From Myxococcales bacterium (GTDB lineage Bacteria; Myxococcota_A; Polyangia; Polyangiales; Polyangiaceae), in assembly GCA_016191785.1 (NCBI GenBank), contig JACPVJ010000197.1, positions 1-64,000 of the forward strand: DNA of 64,000 nucleotides, given 5' to 3'. This document shows positions 50,416-59,774 of this stretch, in pieces; within the stretch, counting starts at the first letter, position 1, and every line of letters begins with the position of its first letter. The notes beneath the pieces were generated by a model. It had not been told where the DNA came from and did no database searches. It saw nothing but the letters and a program-made list of their open reading frames with translations. The translations under genes were made by a program, and so were the position numbers.

Positions 50416-53331
50416 ATGCGTGTTGCATCGATGGGGACCGTGAGCACCCGGTGGCTGACTCTGTTGGGCGCGCTGATCGCAGCGGTCTCATTCGGCTGCG
50501 GCGACGGCGAAGAGGGCGAGGGCGAGGTCTACTTCGATTCGGACGCGCCGGATTTCAACAGCCCCGGCTATGGCGCCGGTGGCTCGGGCGGATCGGGCGC
50601 CACCGGCGGCTCGGGCGGATCGGGCGGCGCCGAGCAGGCCATCGAAGAGGCCGACGTCATCCAGCTCCAGGGGCCCCGACTGTACGCGCTCTCGCGTTAC
50701 GGCGGGCTGAGCGTGGTCGACGTGTCGGCCAAGGACCAGCTGAAGCTGCTGGGGCGCTTCGAGCTGTCGGGTGAGCCCTTCGAGATGTACATCAAGGACG
50801 GCGTCGCCTTCGCGATGTACTCGGACTTCGCTCACCAGGCAGGCTGGGAAGGGCCGTTGCAGTGGGTACGGCCGAGTGCAGTGGTTGCGCTCGACGTGAA
50901 GAACCCCGCAAAAATCACCAAGCTCGGCGAGTTCCTGCTGCCCGGCGCGATCAGCGACTCGAAGAGAGTGGGCAACGTGCTCTACGTGGTGTCCCACGAG
51001 AACGGGGGTTGCTGGAACTGCGCACCGGGCGAGCGCACCAACATCGTCTCGCTCGACGTGACGGTGCCGAGCAAGGTCGCCAAGGTCGACCAGCTCACCT
51101 TCGCCGGTTCGGACGCCAACGGCTCGGGGTACCGGAGCGTGATGGCGACGCAAGACCGCATGTTCATCGGCGGGCGGGACCCGAGTGGAGCCCAAGGCTC
51201 GGTGATCGACCTCGTCGACATCTCGGACCCCGGGGGCAAGTTGGTCAAGGGCGGCAGCGTCCCAGTCGCCGGCAGCATCGAGAGCCGCTGGCAAATGGAC
51301 GAGAAGGACGGCGTGTTGCGGGTGATCAGCCAGCCCGGCTGGTGGTCGACCGCCGATCCACCGGTGGTCCAGACCTTCAAGGTCGTGTCGTCGCAAGAGA
51401 TCAAGCCACTGGCAAGCGTGCCCATGAAGCTGCCGGAACCCGAGCGCCTGCGCAGCGTGCGCTTCGACGGCGACCGAGGCTACGCCATCACCTTCCGACA
51501 GACCGACCCACTGTTCGTCATCGATCTGGGTGACCCGATCGCCCCCAAGCAGGTCGGGGCGCTGGTGATGCCCGGTTGGGTCTTCCACCTGGAACCTCGC
51601 GGCGACCGGCTGTTCGGCCTCGGTTTCGACCTCGGCAACCCGAACGGCACGCTCAACGTCTCGCTCTTCGACGTGGCCGACGCGACGCAGCCCAAGCTGC
51701 TCGATCGCGTGGATTTCGGCGGCGAATCGGGCAAGCTCCCCGAAGATCAGGATCGGATCCACAAGGCGTTCACCCTCCTGGACTCAGAAGGGCTGATCTT
51801 CGTGCCCCACGGGGGCAATGCGTACCAGGGCGGCTGCCTCACGTGGACCAGCGCCGTTCAGATCGTCGGGTTTTCCAAGGACGACCTGGTGAAGCGCGGC
51901 AACGCCCCGTCGCGCGGCATGGCGCGGCGGGCGCTCTTGCACGACTCGCGGTTGCTGACGGTCTCGGACTTCGCCGTCGAGCGCTTCGACATCACCAATC
52001 AAGATGCGCCCCAGGCGCTGGGAACCGTGCCCCTGGCCACGGTGGTGAACCGAGTCGTCGCTGCGGGCGACAAGGCCGTTCGTCTGGGTCACGACCAGTA
52101 CACCTCGCGCAACGCTCTGGACGTGGTCCCGCTCTCGGACATCGCTCGCGTCGGTGAAAACGGGGTGGACCTCAGCTCGACCTTCAGCGAAGCCGGCGAG
52201 TCGAAGTGCTGGTACGCACACGAGGTTCGCGATCTCTTCGCCCACGGAACGCACGTCTACGCATCGTCCGGCTGGGAAGCTCGAGTCTTCGCGGTGCTCG
52301 ACGTGTCCAGCGGCACGCCCGCTGTCGAGGGCAAGCTGACGCTCCCGGCGCCGGGCCTCGAGTCGTACTCCGAATTCCACGGCGGCGACGGGATCCTGGA
52401 CGCAGGGCGGCCCACGGTGCAGGTCGGGAGCACGCTGGTCGCGCTCCGACGGATGGCCAGGTGGAACGCGGCCGCGAAGGGTTACGACTTCGAGCTCTTG
52501 CTCGACGTGCTCGACTTCTCGAACCCGAAGAGCCCCGCGCTCGTCAACGTCCCCCTGCCCAAGGCCCTCGGCGCCACCGCGCTGGTGGCCTCAGGCGGCG
52601 ACGTGCTGTTCAGTCACTGGACGCCGTCGCCCACCGACCCGACCAAGGTCCGGTTCTACGTCGATCGCCTGGGCTTGGCCGACCCGGCGGCACCCCAGCT
52701 CTCGTCCACCCACACCCCTGGCCCCCTGCTCGCGATCAGCTCGGCCGGCGATCGCGCGCTGACCACGACCTACCAGAAGGTGGTCGAAACGACCGACCTT
52801 CAGACCTGCGCGGAGAAGTGGGGTCACGGGCATTTCGACGACAGCACCGGCCAGGTCGGCGCTTGCACCGGCTACTTGCTCGGGGTCGCGCTGGTGACGC
52901 TCGGTGACGCGGTCGCCAGTGTGCTCGACACCCGTGCCCTCGACCCGAGCCGACACCCGTTCCGCTCCGCGCTCGGCACCGACCGCGTGTACCTGAGCAC
53001 CGTCGACAAGTCGGTCGAGATGGGCCTGACCGTGCTGAGCGGGCTGTCAGCCGGCAAGATCCACGTGGCGAACGTAGCGCTGCCCAAAGACCATCTCCAC
53101 TCCACCATCACCGACCTCATCGGGGACGGGGCGCGCGCGGTCGTACTCGGCAGTGACCCTCGGTGGGTCTCGGTGATCGATGCCGCGAACCCGATCACGC
53201 CGACCTTCACCACGGTCGCAGCGCTCGTCCGGGGACGAGGCTTCCACGACAACCCCTCCACGGTGATCGGCGACACGTTGGTCGTTCCGCGTGGCCCCTA
53301 CGGCGTGGATCTGGTGGATCTGACTCCCTGA
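50416..53331 (+). CDS. Large beta-propeller lipoprotein
   Basis: This 971-residue lipoprotein starts at ATG 50416 (lipobox FGC). A Gly/Ser linker (about 50-75) is followed by a region that resembles the C-terminal beta-propeller domain family (EEADVIQLQGPRLYALSRYGGLSVVDVS). Its repeated blades contain short aromatic/hydrophobic strands and YGVDLVDLT near the end. Extra Cys pairs occur in loops (GCWNCAPGE). The protein is likely on the cell surface. Such proteins bind other proteins or metal ions; the ligand is unknown. The gene stands alone, with a hairpin before it. Confidence 0.8.
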   Translation: MRVASMGTVSTRWLTLLGALIAAVSFGCGDGEEGEGEVYFDSDAPDFNSPGYGAGGSGGSGATGGSGGSGGAEQAIEEADVIQLQGPRLYALSRYGGLSVVDVSAKDQLKLLGRFELSGEPFEMYIKDGVAFAMYSDFAHQAGWEGPLQWVRPSAVVALDVKNPAKITKLGEFLLPGAISDSKRVGNVLYVVSHENGGCWNCAPGERTNIVSLDVTVPSKVAKVDQLTFAGSDANGSGYRSVMATQDRMFIGGRDPSGAQGSVIDLVDISDPGGKLVKGGSVPVAGSIESRWQMDEKDGVLRVISQPGWWSTADPPVVQTFKVVSSQEIKPLASVPMKLPEPERLRSVRFDGDRGYAITFRQTDPLFVIDLGDPIAPKQVGALVMPGWVFHLEPRGDRLFGLGFDLGNPNGTLNVSLFDVADATQPKLLDRVDFGGESGKLPEDQDRIHKAFTLLDSEGLIFVPHGGNAYQGGCLTWTSAVQIVGFSKDDLVKRGNAPSRGMARRALLHDSRLLTVSDFAVERFDITNQDAPQALGTVPLATVVNRVVAAGDKAVRLGHDQYTSRNALDVVPLSDIARVGENGVDLSSTFSEAGESKCWYAHEVRDLFAHGTHVYASSGWEARVFAVLDVSSGTPAVEGKLTLPAPGLESYSEFHGGDGILDAGRPTVQVGSTLVALRRMARWNAAAKGYDFELLLDVLDFSNPKSPALVNVPLPKALGATALVASGGDVLFSHWTPSPTDPTKVRFYVDRLGLADPAAPQLSSTHTPGPLLAISSAGDRALTTTYQKVVETTDLQTCAEKWGHGHFDDSTGQVGACTGYLLGVALVTLGDAVASVLDTRALDPSRHPFRSALGTDRVYLSTVDKSVEMGLTVLSGLSAGKIHVANVALPKDHLHSTITDLIGDGARAVVLGSDPRWVSVIDAANPITPTFTTVAALVRGRGFHDNPSTVIGDTLVVPRGPYGVDLVDLTP

Positions 53332-53394
53332 TTCCGGTCGGGTCTCTCATGGGCCCCGGCTGCCCGTTTCCCCCGCGGGCCAGACGGCGTACAC

Positions 53395-54054
53395 GTGGCG
53401 GCGATGCAACTCGATCCCAACGCGCAGCAAGCCCTGCGCATGGCGCGCTACCTCTCGGCGGTCAGCATGTTCGCCCGCGGCGTGGGCATCCTCGGGGTCA
53501 TCGGCTCGGTGATCGGCGTCCTGGCCGCCATGGGCATGCGCCGCTCGGACGACCGGGTGGGCTTCTCGCTGATCTCGCTCGGCGTGCTGCTGATCGCCTT
53601 CGTGGTCTGGTCGGCCGCCACCTTTCACGGCATGCAAGCCAAGCTCGCGCCGTTGGTCGTGCGCCTCGACGAGCGCCTCGAAGCCCTCGAGACGCGCCAG
53701 CGCCTGCTTGCCACGATGCCGGTCGCGCCACCGATCGCGGCCGCGCCCACACCCGCGCCCGCCGCACCCGCACAGGTCGCGCCGGCGCCGCCCGCCCCGG
53801 ACCTGGCGCCTGCTTGGCCGGGGGCCGCTGCAAGCGAAGTCGCGAGCGCACCCGCCCCGGTCGCGAGCCAGGTCGAGCCGATCGCGACCCCGCCCGAGCC
53901 GATCGCGAGTCAGGCCGAGCCCGTCGCACCCGAGCCGGAGCTGACCCCTGCCAAACCCGAGCCGGTCAGAACGCCGTGTCCGAACTGCGGCGGGCTGATC
54001 CATCCGGAAGCGACCCGCTGCGTACACTGCATGAAGCGCGTGGCTCGGGCCTGA
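53395..54054 (+). CDS. Two-TM protein with C-terminal zinc ribbon
   Basis: This 219-residue protein has two hydrophobic segments (about 28-47 and 57-73; GVGILGVIGSVIGVLAAMG and FSLISLGVLLIAFVVWS), then a coiled region and a Pro/Ala/Glu-rich linker of about 90 residues. A C-terminal zinc-ribbon follows (CPNCGGLIHPEATRCVHC). The zinc ribbon would face the cytoplasm if the N-terminus is inside. Its function is unknown. The start is GTG 53395; ATG 53404 is an alternative. Confidence 0.72.
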   Translation: MAAMQLDPNAQQALRMARYLSAVSMFARGVGILGVIGSVIGVLAAMGMRRSDDRVGFSLISLGVLLIAFVVWSAATFHGMQAKLAPLVVRLDERLEALETRQRLLATMPVAPPIAAAPTPAPAAPAQVAPAPPAPDLAPAWPGAAASEVASAPAPVASQVEPIATPPEPIASQAEPVAPEPELTPAKPEPVRTPCPNCGGLIHPEATRCVHCMKRVARA

Positions 54055-54058
54055 CGCG

Positions 54059-54886
54059 TCAGGCGACGATCTCGCCCAAGAGCTTGCCGGTGTCCTTCAC
54101 CATGCTCACGCTCTGATCCAGCCCCTTGACGATCAGCTTCAGGTGAAGCACTAGCTTGGGGTTCAGGATCTGCGCCGGCGCGCTGGCCACCAGCGCCGCG
54201 CCGGCTGACGCGGTCTCGGCGGCCTTCCCCGCCAGCTTGGCGCCGAGCTCGGCGGTGGTGAGCCACAGCGTCTCGAGCTTGTTCGCGCCGCTCCCAGCGC
54301 TTTCCTTGATCTCCGAGAGGGCGGCGGCGACCTCGCTCTTTCTGATCTTCTTCTGGCCGCGCTCGACGTCCGGTGGCGGTTCGTCGCCCTTCACCTTGGC
54401 CTTGGCCAGGTGCACGTGCCGGCCGGTCTCCATCAGCTGATAGGCCGTGGCGTACATCTCGGCCGAAGCGCGGAAGAAGTTGTCGTACTCGGGCATGCCG
54501 ATCTGCACGTACTTGAAGTCGTACTTCGCGTCGGGGTTCATGCGCGCGACCTTCAGGTAGTCGTAGCGCACGTCGCCCTCGTAAGGCCTGAGTGAGGCCG
54601 AGAGCTGGCCCAGCGTGACCTGGCCTTGCGGCGGTACGTCGACCAGCTTCTTGGCAAGCTCGACCGTGGTGGCGCCGACCTGCTTGGCGAAGTCGCTGAA
54701 GTCGGTCGCGACCTCGCCCATGGCGTGTTCGAATTCGTCCCAGTTCTTCGCCTCGCGGACGCGCGTGGTCGTTTGACCGTTCTGGGTCTTGGTGGTGACG
54801 ATGGTCGCCTTCATGCCGATGGCCTCGCAGGCCGCCGCGAGGGCCGAGAGCACCGAGACCCCGAGCAAAGTTCTGCGGGTGAGCAT
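54059..54886 (-). CDS. Lipoprotein, helical, possible Tat export
   Basis: This 275-residue protein begins with LTRRTLLGVSVLSALAAAC: a twin-Arg-like RRTLLG and a lipobox AAAC. The mature part is mostly helical with charged segments (KNWDEFEHAMGEVATDFSDF, VELAKKLVD, KIRKSEVAAALSE). A region with PYEGDVRYDYLKV may be a conserved core. No family is recognised. It starts 30 bp after the stop of another lipoprotein gene on the same strand and may be co-transcribed. Confidence 0.72.
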   Translation of the reverse strand: MLTRRTLLGVSVLSALAAACEAIGMKATIVTTKTQNGQTTTRVREAKNWDEFEHAMGEVATDFSDFAKQVGATTVELAKKLVDVPPQGQVTLGQLSASLRPYEGDVRYDYLKVARMNPDAKYDFKYVQIGMPEYDNFFRASAEMYATAYQLMETGRHVHLAKAKVKGDEPPPDVERGQKKIRKSEVAAALSEIKESAGSGANKLETLWLTTAELGAKLAGKAAETASAGAALVASAPAQILNPKLVLHLKLIVKGLDQSVSMVKDTGKLLGEIVA

Positions 54887-54915
54887 GCCGGAGGAATACC
54901 CGAATGCTCGCTGCC

Positions 54916-55461
54916 CTACTTCTTCTTTTTCTGGCCCTTGTCCGGCTCGGGCTTCTCCCACTGACAGTCGCCGTCGGCGCCCTCGGTGGCCACCCCTTTG
55001 AGGTCGATCACGTCGTCCTTGATCTTGACCTCGAAGCTCCGGGTGCCGCTGGTCATCGGCAGCTCGATGCTGATCCACTTGTTCTGCACCAGCGGGATGT
55101 CCAGCTTGTCGTTCTTGCCGTCCAGCGCGTACGAACCGCGATAGGTGTACTCGGCCGCGACGATCTTGTCGGCCTTGATCTTGACCACCATCTTCTCGTT
55201 GCTCTTGGTGTCCTGCCCGTCGTAGCTGGACTCGTTGAACGCGCAGACGCCGGTCTTCGGAGCGGGGGGGCCAGCGTCGCTGCCCGCGTCCTCTGGCGGC
55301 GCCATGCCCGGGGGATACGCGGCCACCGCAGGTGACGCGGGGGTCGCGGCCGCGGTTGCCGAGGTCGCTGATTCGAGAGCAGGCGCCGGCGGGGGCGTCT
55401 TCTTCTCTTCGCACCCGAGCTCGAGGCACGAGAGCAAGACCAGTGCAGGGACGGTTCGCAT
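54916..55461 (-). CDS. Small lipoprotein, unknown
   Basis: This 181-residue lipoprotein has lipobox LELGC. The mature part has a Pro/Ala-rich linker (PPPAPALES, PPEDAGSDAG) and a beta-rich domain (CAFNESSYDGQD, KMVVKIKADKIVAAEYTYRGSY, SFEVKIKDDVIDLKG) that ends in poly-Lys (KKKK). The start at ATG 55461 gives the usual lipoprotein signal length; an upstream in-frame start is possible. Function unknown. Confidence 0.72.
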   Translation of the reverse strand: MRTVPALVLLSCLELGCEEKKTPPPAPALESATSATAAATPASPAVAAYPPGMAPPEDAGSDAGPPAPKTGVCAFNESSYDGQDTKSNEKMVVKIKADKIVAAEYTYRGSYALDGKNDKLDIPLVQNKWISIELPMTSGTRSFEVKIKDDVIDLKGVATEGADGDCQWEKPEPDKGQKKKK

Positions 55462-55568
55462 GGGTCCGGGCATTGTAGCGTGGTCGGCTGGCGGCACTTG
55501 CTGTCGCAGTCTGCCTCGTTATTTATCAGTCGCGGAGACGATCGGTAAGCTCGGTCGGACGATGTGCA

Positions 55569-56387
55569 ATGCCCTTCACGAGCCCGCGGGCCGAAGATCG
55601 GGTGACGCCGTTGCGCACCTGTTTTGGCGCTCTAGGCTCTCACCTGACAGACGTGACCGACCGAGCCGTCCACTCCCCTGCCGAGCTCGCGGATCCGAGC
55701 GAGAGCAACCCGGCAAAGTATGCCGTCCAGCGGCTGCGCGGGAGTGTCTGGGAGCACGTGCCGCTGGCGACGGCGGCCTACCGGGGCACGCTGGTGCTGG
55801 GCGGGTCGCTCAGCCGCACCGGGATCTCGGCCAACGCCATCACCTATCTGTCGCTCGGGGTGGCGGCGCTGGCGGGGCTCGCCGCGGCCTCGGGGTCGCT
55901 GGTCGTGGCCGCGCTGCTGGTGATCGCCAGCGGCGCGCTCGATCTGTTCGACGGGGTGGTCGCGCGCGCCACGGGCACCACCTCGCGCTGGGGTGCGCTG
56001 CTCGACTCCACGGTCGATCGGCTGTCCGACGGCCTCCCGCTCCTCGGGCTGGTGGTGTTCTATGCCCGCTCGGGTTGGCTGGTGGCCGTGCCGGGGCTGG
56101 CCATCTTGGGTGCGTTCACCGTGAGCTACGTCCGGGCCCGCGCCGAGGCCCTGGGTGTCGTGCTTCCGCCGCTGTTCATGCGCCGCGCCGAGCGGGTGGT
56201 CCTCTTGACCCTGTCGCTCTTTGCTGGCGTGATCCCGTGCGAGGAAGGGCGGTTGGAGGGGCCGCTCACGCTCCTGGGCGTGGCGGTGCTCGGTGCCTCG
56301 AGCTTCATCGGCGTGATCTCGGCGCTGCGATCGGCGCGCCACGCACTGTCGACGCCGGCGCCGGCGTCGCGAGCGCACTCGGACTGA
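55569..56387 (+). CDS. CDP-alcohol phosphatidyltransferase
   Basis: This 272-residue membrane enzyme has the complete family motif DGxxARx8Gx3Dx3D: D128, G129, A132, R133, G142, D146 and D150. It should transfer a phosphatidyl group from CDP-diacylglycerol to an alcohol with release of CMP. Predicted membrane helices follow the motif as in the family. The alcohol is not readable from sequence: glycerol phosphate, inositol phosphate or another polyol are possible. The neighbour at 56395 begins 7 bp downstream and is an Aur1-like PAP2 protein, which favours inositol phosphate. The exact start is uncertain; ATG 55569 leaves a long N-terminal extension. Confidence 0.85.
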   Translation: MPFTSPRAEDRVTPLRTCFGALGSHLTDVTDRAVHSPAELADPSESNPAKYAVQRLRGSVWEHVPLATAAYRGTLVLGGSLSRTGISANAITYLSLGVAALAGLAAASGSLVVAALLVIASGALDLFDGVVARATGTTSRWGALLDSTVDRLSDGLPLLGLVVFYARSGWLVAVPGLAILGAFTVSYVRARAEALGVVLPPLFMRRAERVVLLTLSLFAGVIPCEEGRLEGPLTLLGVAVLGASSFIGVISALRSARHALSTPAPASRAHSD

Positions 56388-56394
56388 GCACGAC

Positions 56395-57297
56395 GTGACC
56401 GTGGTGCTCCAGCACGTGCGCGGGCTCTGGGGTCGGTGGTGGTTCCTGCCGGGCGGGGTGCCGCTCGCGTACCTGGCATTCGTGGTCGCGATGGGCGACA
56501 CGCGCTTCGAGCACGTCCTCTTGATTGGCCTCGCCTGCGTGCTGGCCTACTCCGGTCCGCGCTCGAAGGCCTTCTTCGCCGACGGCTGGCCGTACCTCGC
56601 GGTCTTGATCGGCTACGACGCCGTTCGCTATCCGCTGAAGGCCCTGGCCAGCGCCGATCGCGTGCTGGGCTGTGGGCTGCGCAACGCCGAGCTGGTGGTG
56701 TTCTCCGCGGGCTCGGGCCGGACCTTCCAGGACCTCGCCCAAGCCCACACTCACCCGGTGCTCGATCTGATCTTCGCGGTGCCGTACGCCATCTTCGCCT
56801 ACCTGGCGCTGATCTACTCGGCGTACCTCTACTTCGTGGATCGCCCGCGCATGCGTCACTACCTGTGGGCTTTCGCCATCGGCAACTTCATCTCGTTCGC
56901 GATGTGGCTCGCGATCCCCGCCGCGCCGCCCTGGTACCTGCGCGCTCACGGCTGCGTGATCGACCTGGGCGCCGCGCCGAGCCCGGCCGGCCTGGGGCGA
57001 GTCGACGCGCTCTTGGGCATCAGCTACTTCCACGACTTCTACGCGCGCTCGTCGAACGTGTTTGGCGCCCTGCCCAGCATGCACTGCGCCTACCCCGTGC
57101 TCGGCCTCTTGACCGCGTGGAAGGCCGCCAGCTGGAAGACGCGGCCCATCCACATCCTCTACTCGGTCGTGATGTTCCTCGCGGCGGTGTACCTCGACCA
57201 CCACTGGATCATCGACGCCGTCGCCGGCTGGCTCGTGGCGATCGTGTCGGTGGTGGCAGCAAAGCGCCTTCTGGCGCGCTTTCCTCAACCCGCCTGA
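56395..57297 (+). CDS. PAP2-type membrane phosphotransferase, Aur1-like
   Basis: This 300-residue protein has about six membrane helices. The PAP2 motifs resemble the inositol-phosphoceramide synthase (Aur1/Ipt1) subgroup: GALPSMHCAYP (His 230) and LDHHWIIDAVAG (His 270, Asp 274). These His and Asp residues form the catalytic triad in the superfamily. Aur1-type enzymes transfer inositol phosphate from phosphatidylinositol to ceramide. It begins 7 bp after the CDP-alcohol phosphatidyltransferase, so a phosphoinositol-lipid pathway is plausible. A plain phosphatase role cannot be excluded. The start is GTG 56395, and the end overlaps the MMPL gene by 13 bp on the other strand. Confidence 0.72.
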   Translation: MTVVLQHVRGLWGRWWFLPGGVPLAYLAFVVAMGDTRFEHVLLIGLACVLAYSGPRSKAFFADGWPYLAVLIGYDAVRYPLKALASADRVLGCGLRNAELVVFSAGSGRTFQDLAQAHTHPVLDLIFAVPYAIFAYLALIYSAYLYFVDRPRMRHYLWAFAIGNFISFAMWLAIPAAPPWYLRAHGCVIDLGAAPSPAGLGRVDALLGISYFHDFYARSSNVFGALPSMHCAYPVLGLLTAWKAASWKTRPIHILYSVVMFLAAVYLDHHWIIDAVAGWLVAIVSVVAAKRLLARFPQPA

Positions 57298-59774
57298 GCC
57301 GTGCGGGACTTGGGTAACACCAGGAGCAACGCGGGCAAGAGCAAGACCCCAGCGACGAGGCACACCACCTCGCCCAGGACCGCCAAGAGCCCGAACAGGA
57401 AGAGTGCACGGTTCTCGGCCAGGAGCAGCGACGAGTAGCCGACCACGGTCGTGACCGAGCACAGCGCCACCGCGCCACCGGTGGCGCGGATCGCCGGCCC
57501 CACGTCGCGCTCCCCGTCACTCAAGTAGCGGCTCATGACGTTGGTCGCATAGTCGACCCCGATCCCGAAGGTGATGGGAAAGGCGATGAAGTTGGCGAAG
57601 TTGACCTTCACGCCCGTCAACATCGCGAAGGCACCGAGCCAGGTCACGCCCACGGCCAGCGTGCCCATCACGAGCAGCGTGGTGCGCCGGAAGCGGAACA
57701 GGCCGAAGACCACCAGGAAGACTCCGAGGAACGCCGCGACGCTCGCGAACACGCCGTCCCGCCGCACCGACGCCAAGATGTCTGCCGAGAGGGGCAGCGA
57801 GCCCGCCACCCGGGCGGCGGGCTGGCCCGCGTCGGCCGCGCGGCGCAGCGATGCGACGAAGGCTGCCAGCGGCGGCCCTTGCCAGAGCTCACGCGAGGGT
57901 CGAGGGAAGACCACCACGGTGTTGCCAACCCGGCCATCGAGCTCGCGCAAACCCACCAGAAGGCGCGGCGGCAAGTCGTCGGGCCCGACGGGCCCCGTGA
58001 GCTCGTGCGAGAGCAGCCGGTCGACTAGCTCGAGCTTGTCTTCCGGGATCTGAGCACGGACCCGCGGGGTCAACGCCGCGCGGATCTTCCTGGTCTCTTC
58101 GAGCTTCTCGGGCTGATCCCCGGGGATCACGTCGTCGATGGAGAAGACCCGCGTGACCATGGCGGAGAGCGGCGGCGTCTGCCGCGCTGCTTCGAGGCGC
58201 TCGCGCACCGCCCGCGCCTGCGCGGGCGAGTCGGCCAAGAGCACCGTCGGCGTCAAGTAGCTGCCCAGCACCGCGTCCATCTTGCGCCCCCAGTACCCTT
58301 CGCCGTCGACCCAGGTGTCGGCACGCCGCAGCTTCGAGAAGTCGTACTCCAGGTTGCCTTCGCCGACCGTGCTCAGCTTCGCCACCGAGGCGAGGGTGAG
58401 CAGCGCACCGCCCAGCAAGATGGCTCGTGGCCAACGCAGCACCACGTCGGCGACTTTGCCCATCACTACCCCCGTGGTCGCCGCCGGACTTCGCGCTGAA
58501 CCACCGTTTTGGTCGAGCCAGACCGTGAGCGGGGGGATGAGCACGAACGACACCGCCCAGGACAGCGCCATGCCGATCAGCCCGATGTAGCCGAACTGGC
58601 GGAAGCCACGGAACTCGGTGACGATCAGCGAGCCATAGGCGGCGCTGGCCGCGAGCGACGCCGACAGCGTCCCCGGGCTCGCGCCCCAAACCGCGATCGT
58701 CATGGCGTCTTCCAGCTTGACGCCCTGGCGGCGCTCTTCGGTGAAGCGCGCGAGCAAGATGATCCCGAAGTTGATGCCGTTGCCGACGATGATCGAGCCC
58801 AGGAACGCGGTGTTCGAGTTGAGCTCGGTCACGCGGCACGGCGGCAGCGACGCCAGCGCGAAGGTGTAGACGGTGGCGAGGAGGAGCGGAAAGATCAACG
58901 CCAGGATGCTGCGATACCAGCGGAAGTAGGCGAGCAGCGCCCCGCCCACGAGAAGCAGCACCACCACCGACGAGAAGGACAGGTCGTCTTTCAGCGCTTG
59001 GGTCTCTTCCACCGAGATGGCGATGTCGCCGGCGTAGCCCAGGCGCATGCCCGCGGCGTATTTCTCCGGCCCGCCCAGCGCGGCGACGTCGGCCTTCACC
59101 CGCTGGAGCAGCTCTGCCCCTTTGCCTTGCCCGGTGGAGAACGGCGCCACGTCCACCACCAGCAGCGTGTGCGCGATTTCCTTCGACGAGAAACGCCCGG
59201 TCGGCACTCGCTCGCCGCCGCCAGCCTTCGACTCGTACTTCTTCTCGATGTCGGTGAAGTCGAGGGGCGGTGGGCTGTCGTCGTCGTCGAGCAACTGATC
59301 GGTCGCCTTCGCCACCTCCCAGTCCCGCCGAGCCTCGACCCGCTCGCGGACCGAGACCAGGTCCGGCTTGTCCAGGTAGAGCGGCGCGTGCTTCTCGAGA
59401 AACGCGCGCTCGGCGTCATTCCCTACTCGCACCGAGCGGACCAGCTCGGGTGGATAGGCACGGACCTTCGCGGCAAGATCGTCCAAGAAGCGCTCGCCGG
59501 CCGGAAGATTCTGCGCGCCGCCGACCTCGACCACCACCCCCAGGTGCTGAAGGCCGGGCAGGCGCGCGCGTAGCTCCTCGATGGCGATCACACTCGGCGC
59601 GCTCTTCGGCAAGAGGTGCTCGAGCTCGCTGCGCAAGTTGGCGTAGAGCGAAGCGGTGCGCCACACCGCGGGCACGGCCGCGAGCAGCGCCACGAGCCAG
59701 ATCAACCGCGCGTGCCGCAGCGTGAAAGCGACGAAGCGGCGCGTGCGCTCGGGGACCTGGCCCGGGTCTGTCAT
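57285..59774 (-). CDS. MMPL / HpnN-like RND family exporter
   Basis: This 829-residue protein has about twelve membrane spans in two halves with a large extracytoplasmic loop after the first span of each half. Each half carries an RND core with paired TM helices (GFGI-type segments, IVGNGINFGIILLARF and ITFGIGVDYATNVMSR), which resemble the MMPL and hopanoid exporter HpnN families of lipid transporters. It should move a lipid across the envelope using the proton gradient. ATG 59774 overlaps the stop of the GtrA gene (ATGA), so the two are coupled. Together with the lipid-synthesis genes it may export their product. Confidence 0.82.
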   Translation of the reverse strand: MTDPGQVPERTRRFVAFTLRHARLIWLVALLAAVPAVWRTASLYANLRSELEHLLPKSAPSVIAIEELRARLPGLQHLGVVVEVGGAQNLPAGERFLDDLAAKVRAYPPELVRSVRVGNDAERAFLEKHAPLYLDKPDLVSVRERVEARRDWEVAKATDQLLDDDDSPPPLDFTDIEKKYESKAGGGERVPTGRFSSKEIAHTLLVVDVAPFSTGQGKGAELLQRVKADVAALGGPEKYAAGMRLGYAGDIAISVEETQALKDDLSFSSVVVLLLVGGALLAYFRWYRSILALIFPLLLATVYTFALASLPPCRVTELNSNTAFLGSIIVGNGINFGIILLARFTEERRQGVKLEDAMTIAVWGASPGTLSASLAASAAYGSLIVTEFRGFRQFGYIGLIGMALSWAVSFVLIPPLTVWLDQNGGSARSPAATTGVVMGKVADVVLRWPRAILLGGALLTLASVAKLSTVGEGNLEYDFSKLRRADTWVDGEGYWGRKMDAVLGSYLTPTVLLADSPAQARAVRERLEAARQTPPLSAMVTRVFSIDDVIPGDQPEKLEETRKIRAALTPRVRAQIPEDKLELVDRLLSHELTGPVGPDDLPPRLLVGLRELDGRVGNTVVVFPRPSRELWQGPPLAAFVASLRRAADAGQPAARVAGSLPLSADILASVRRDGVFASVAAFLGVFLVVFGLFRFRRTTLLVMGTLAVGVTWLGAFAMLTGVKVNFANFIAFPITFGIGVDYATNVMSRYLSDGERDVGPAIRATGGAVALCSVTTVVGYSSLLLAENRALFLFGLLAVLGEVVCLVAGVLLLPALLLVLPKSRTAQAG

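Noticed and set aside
50390-50416. Sigma-54-like element (GGCAC and TTGGCAC) before the beta-propeller lipoprotein
   Set aside because: The GC of the -12 box is not at the required distance from the GG of the -24 box.
54887-55429. N-terminal extension of the lipoprotein at 54059 in the same frame
   Set aside because: It overlaps another lipoprotein gene in a different frame and gives a basic, featureless sequence. The lipoprotein signal begins at 54886.
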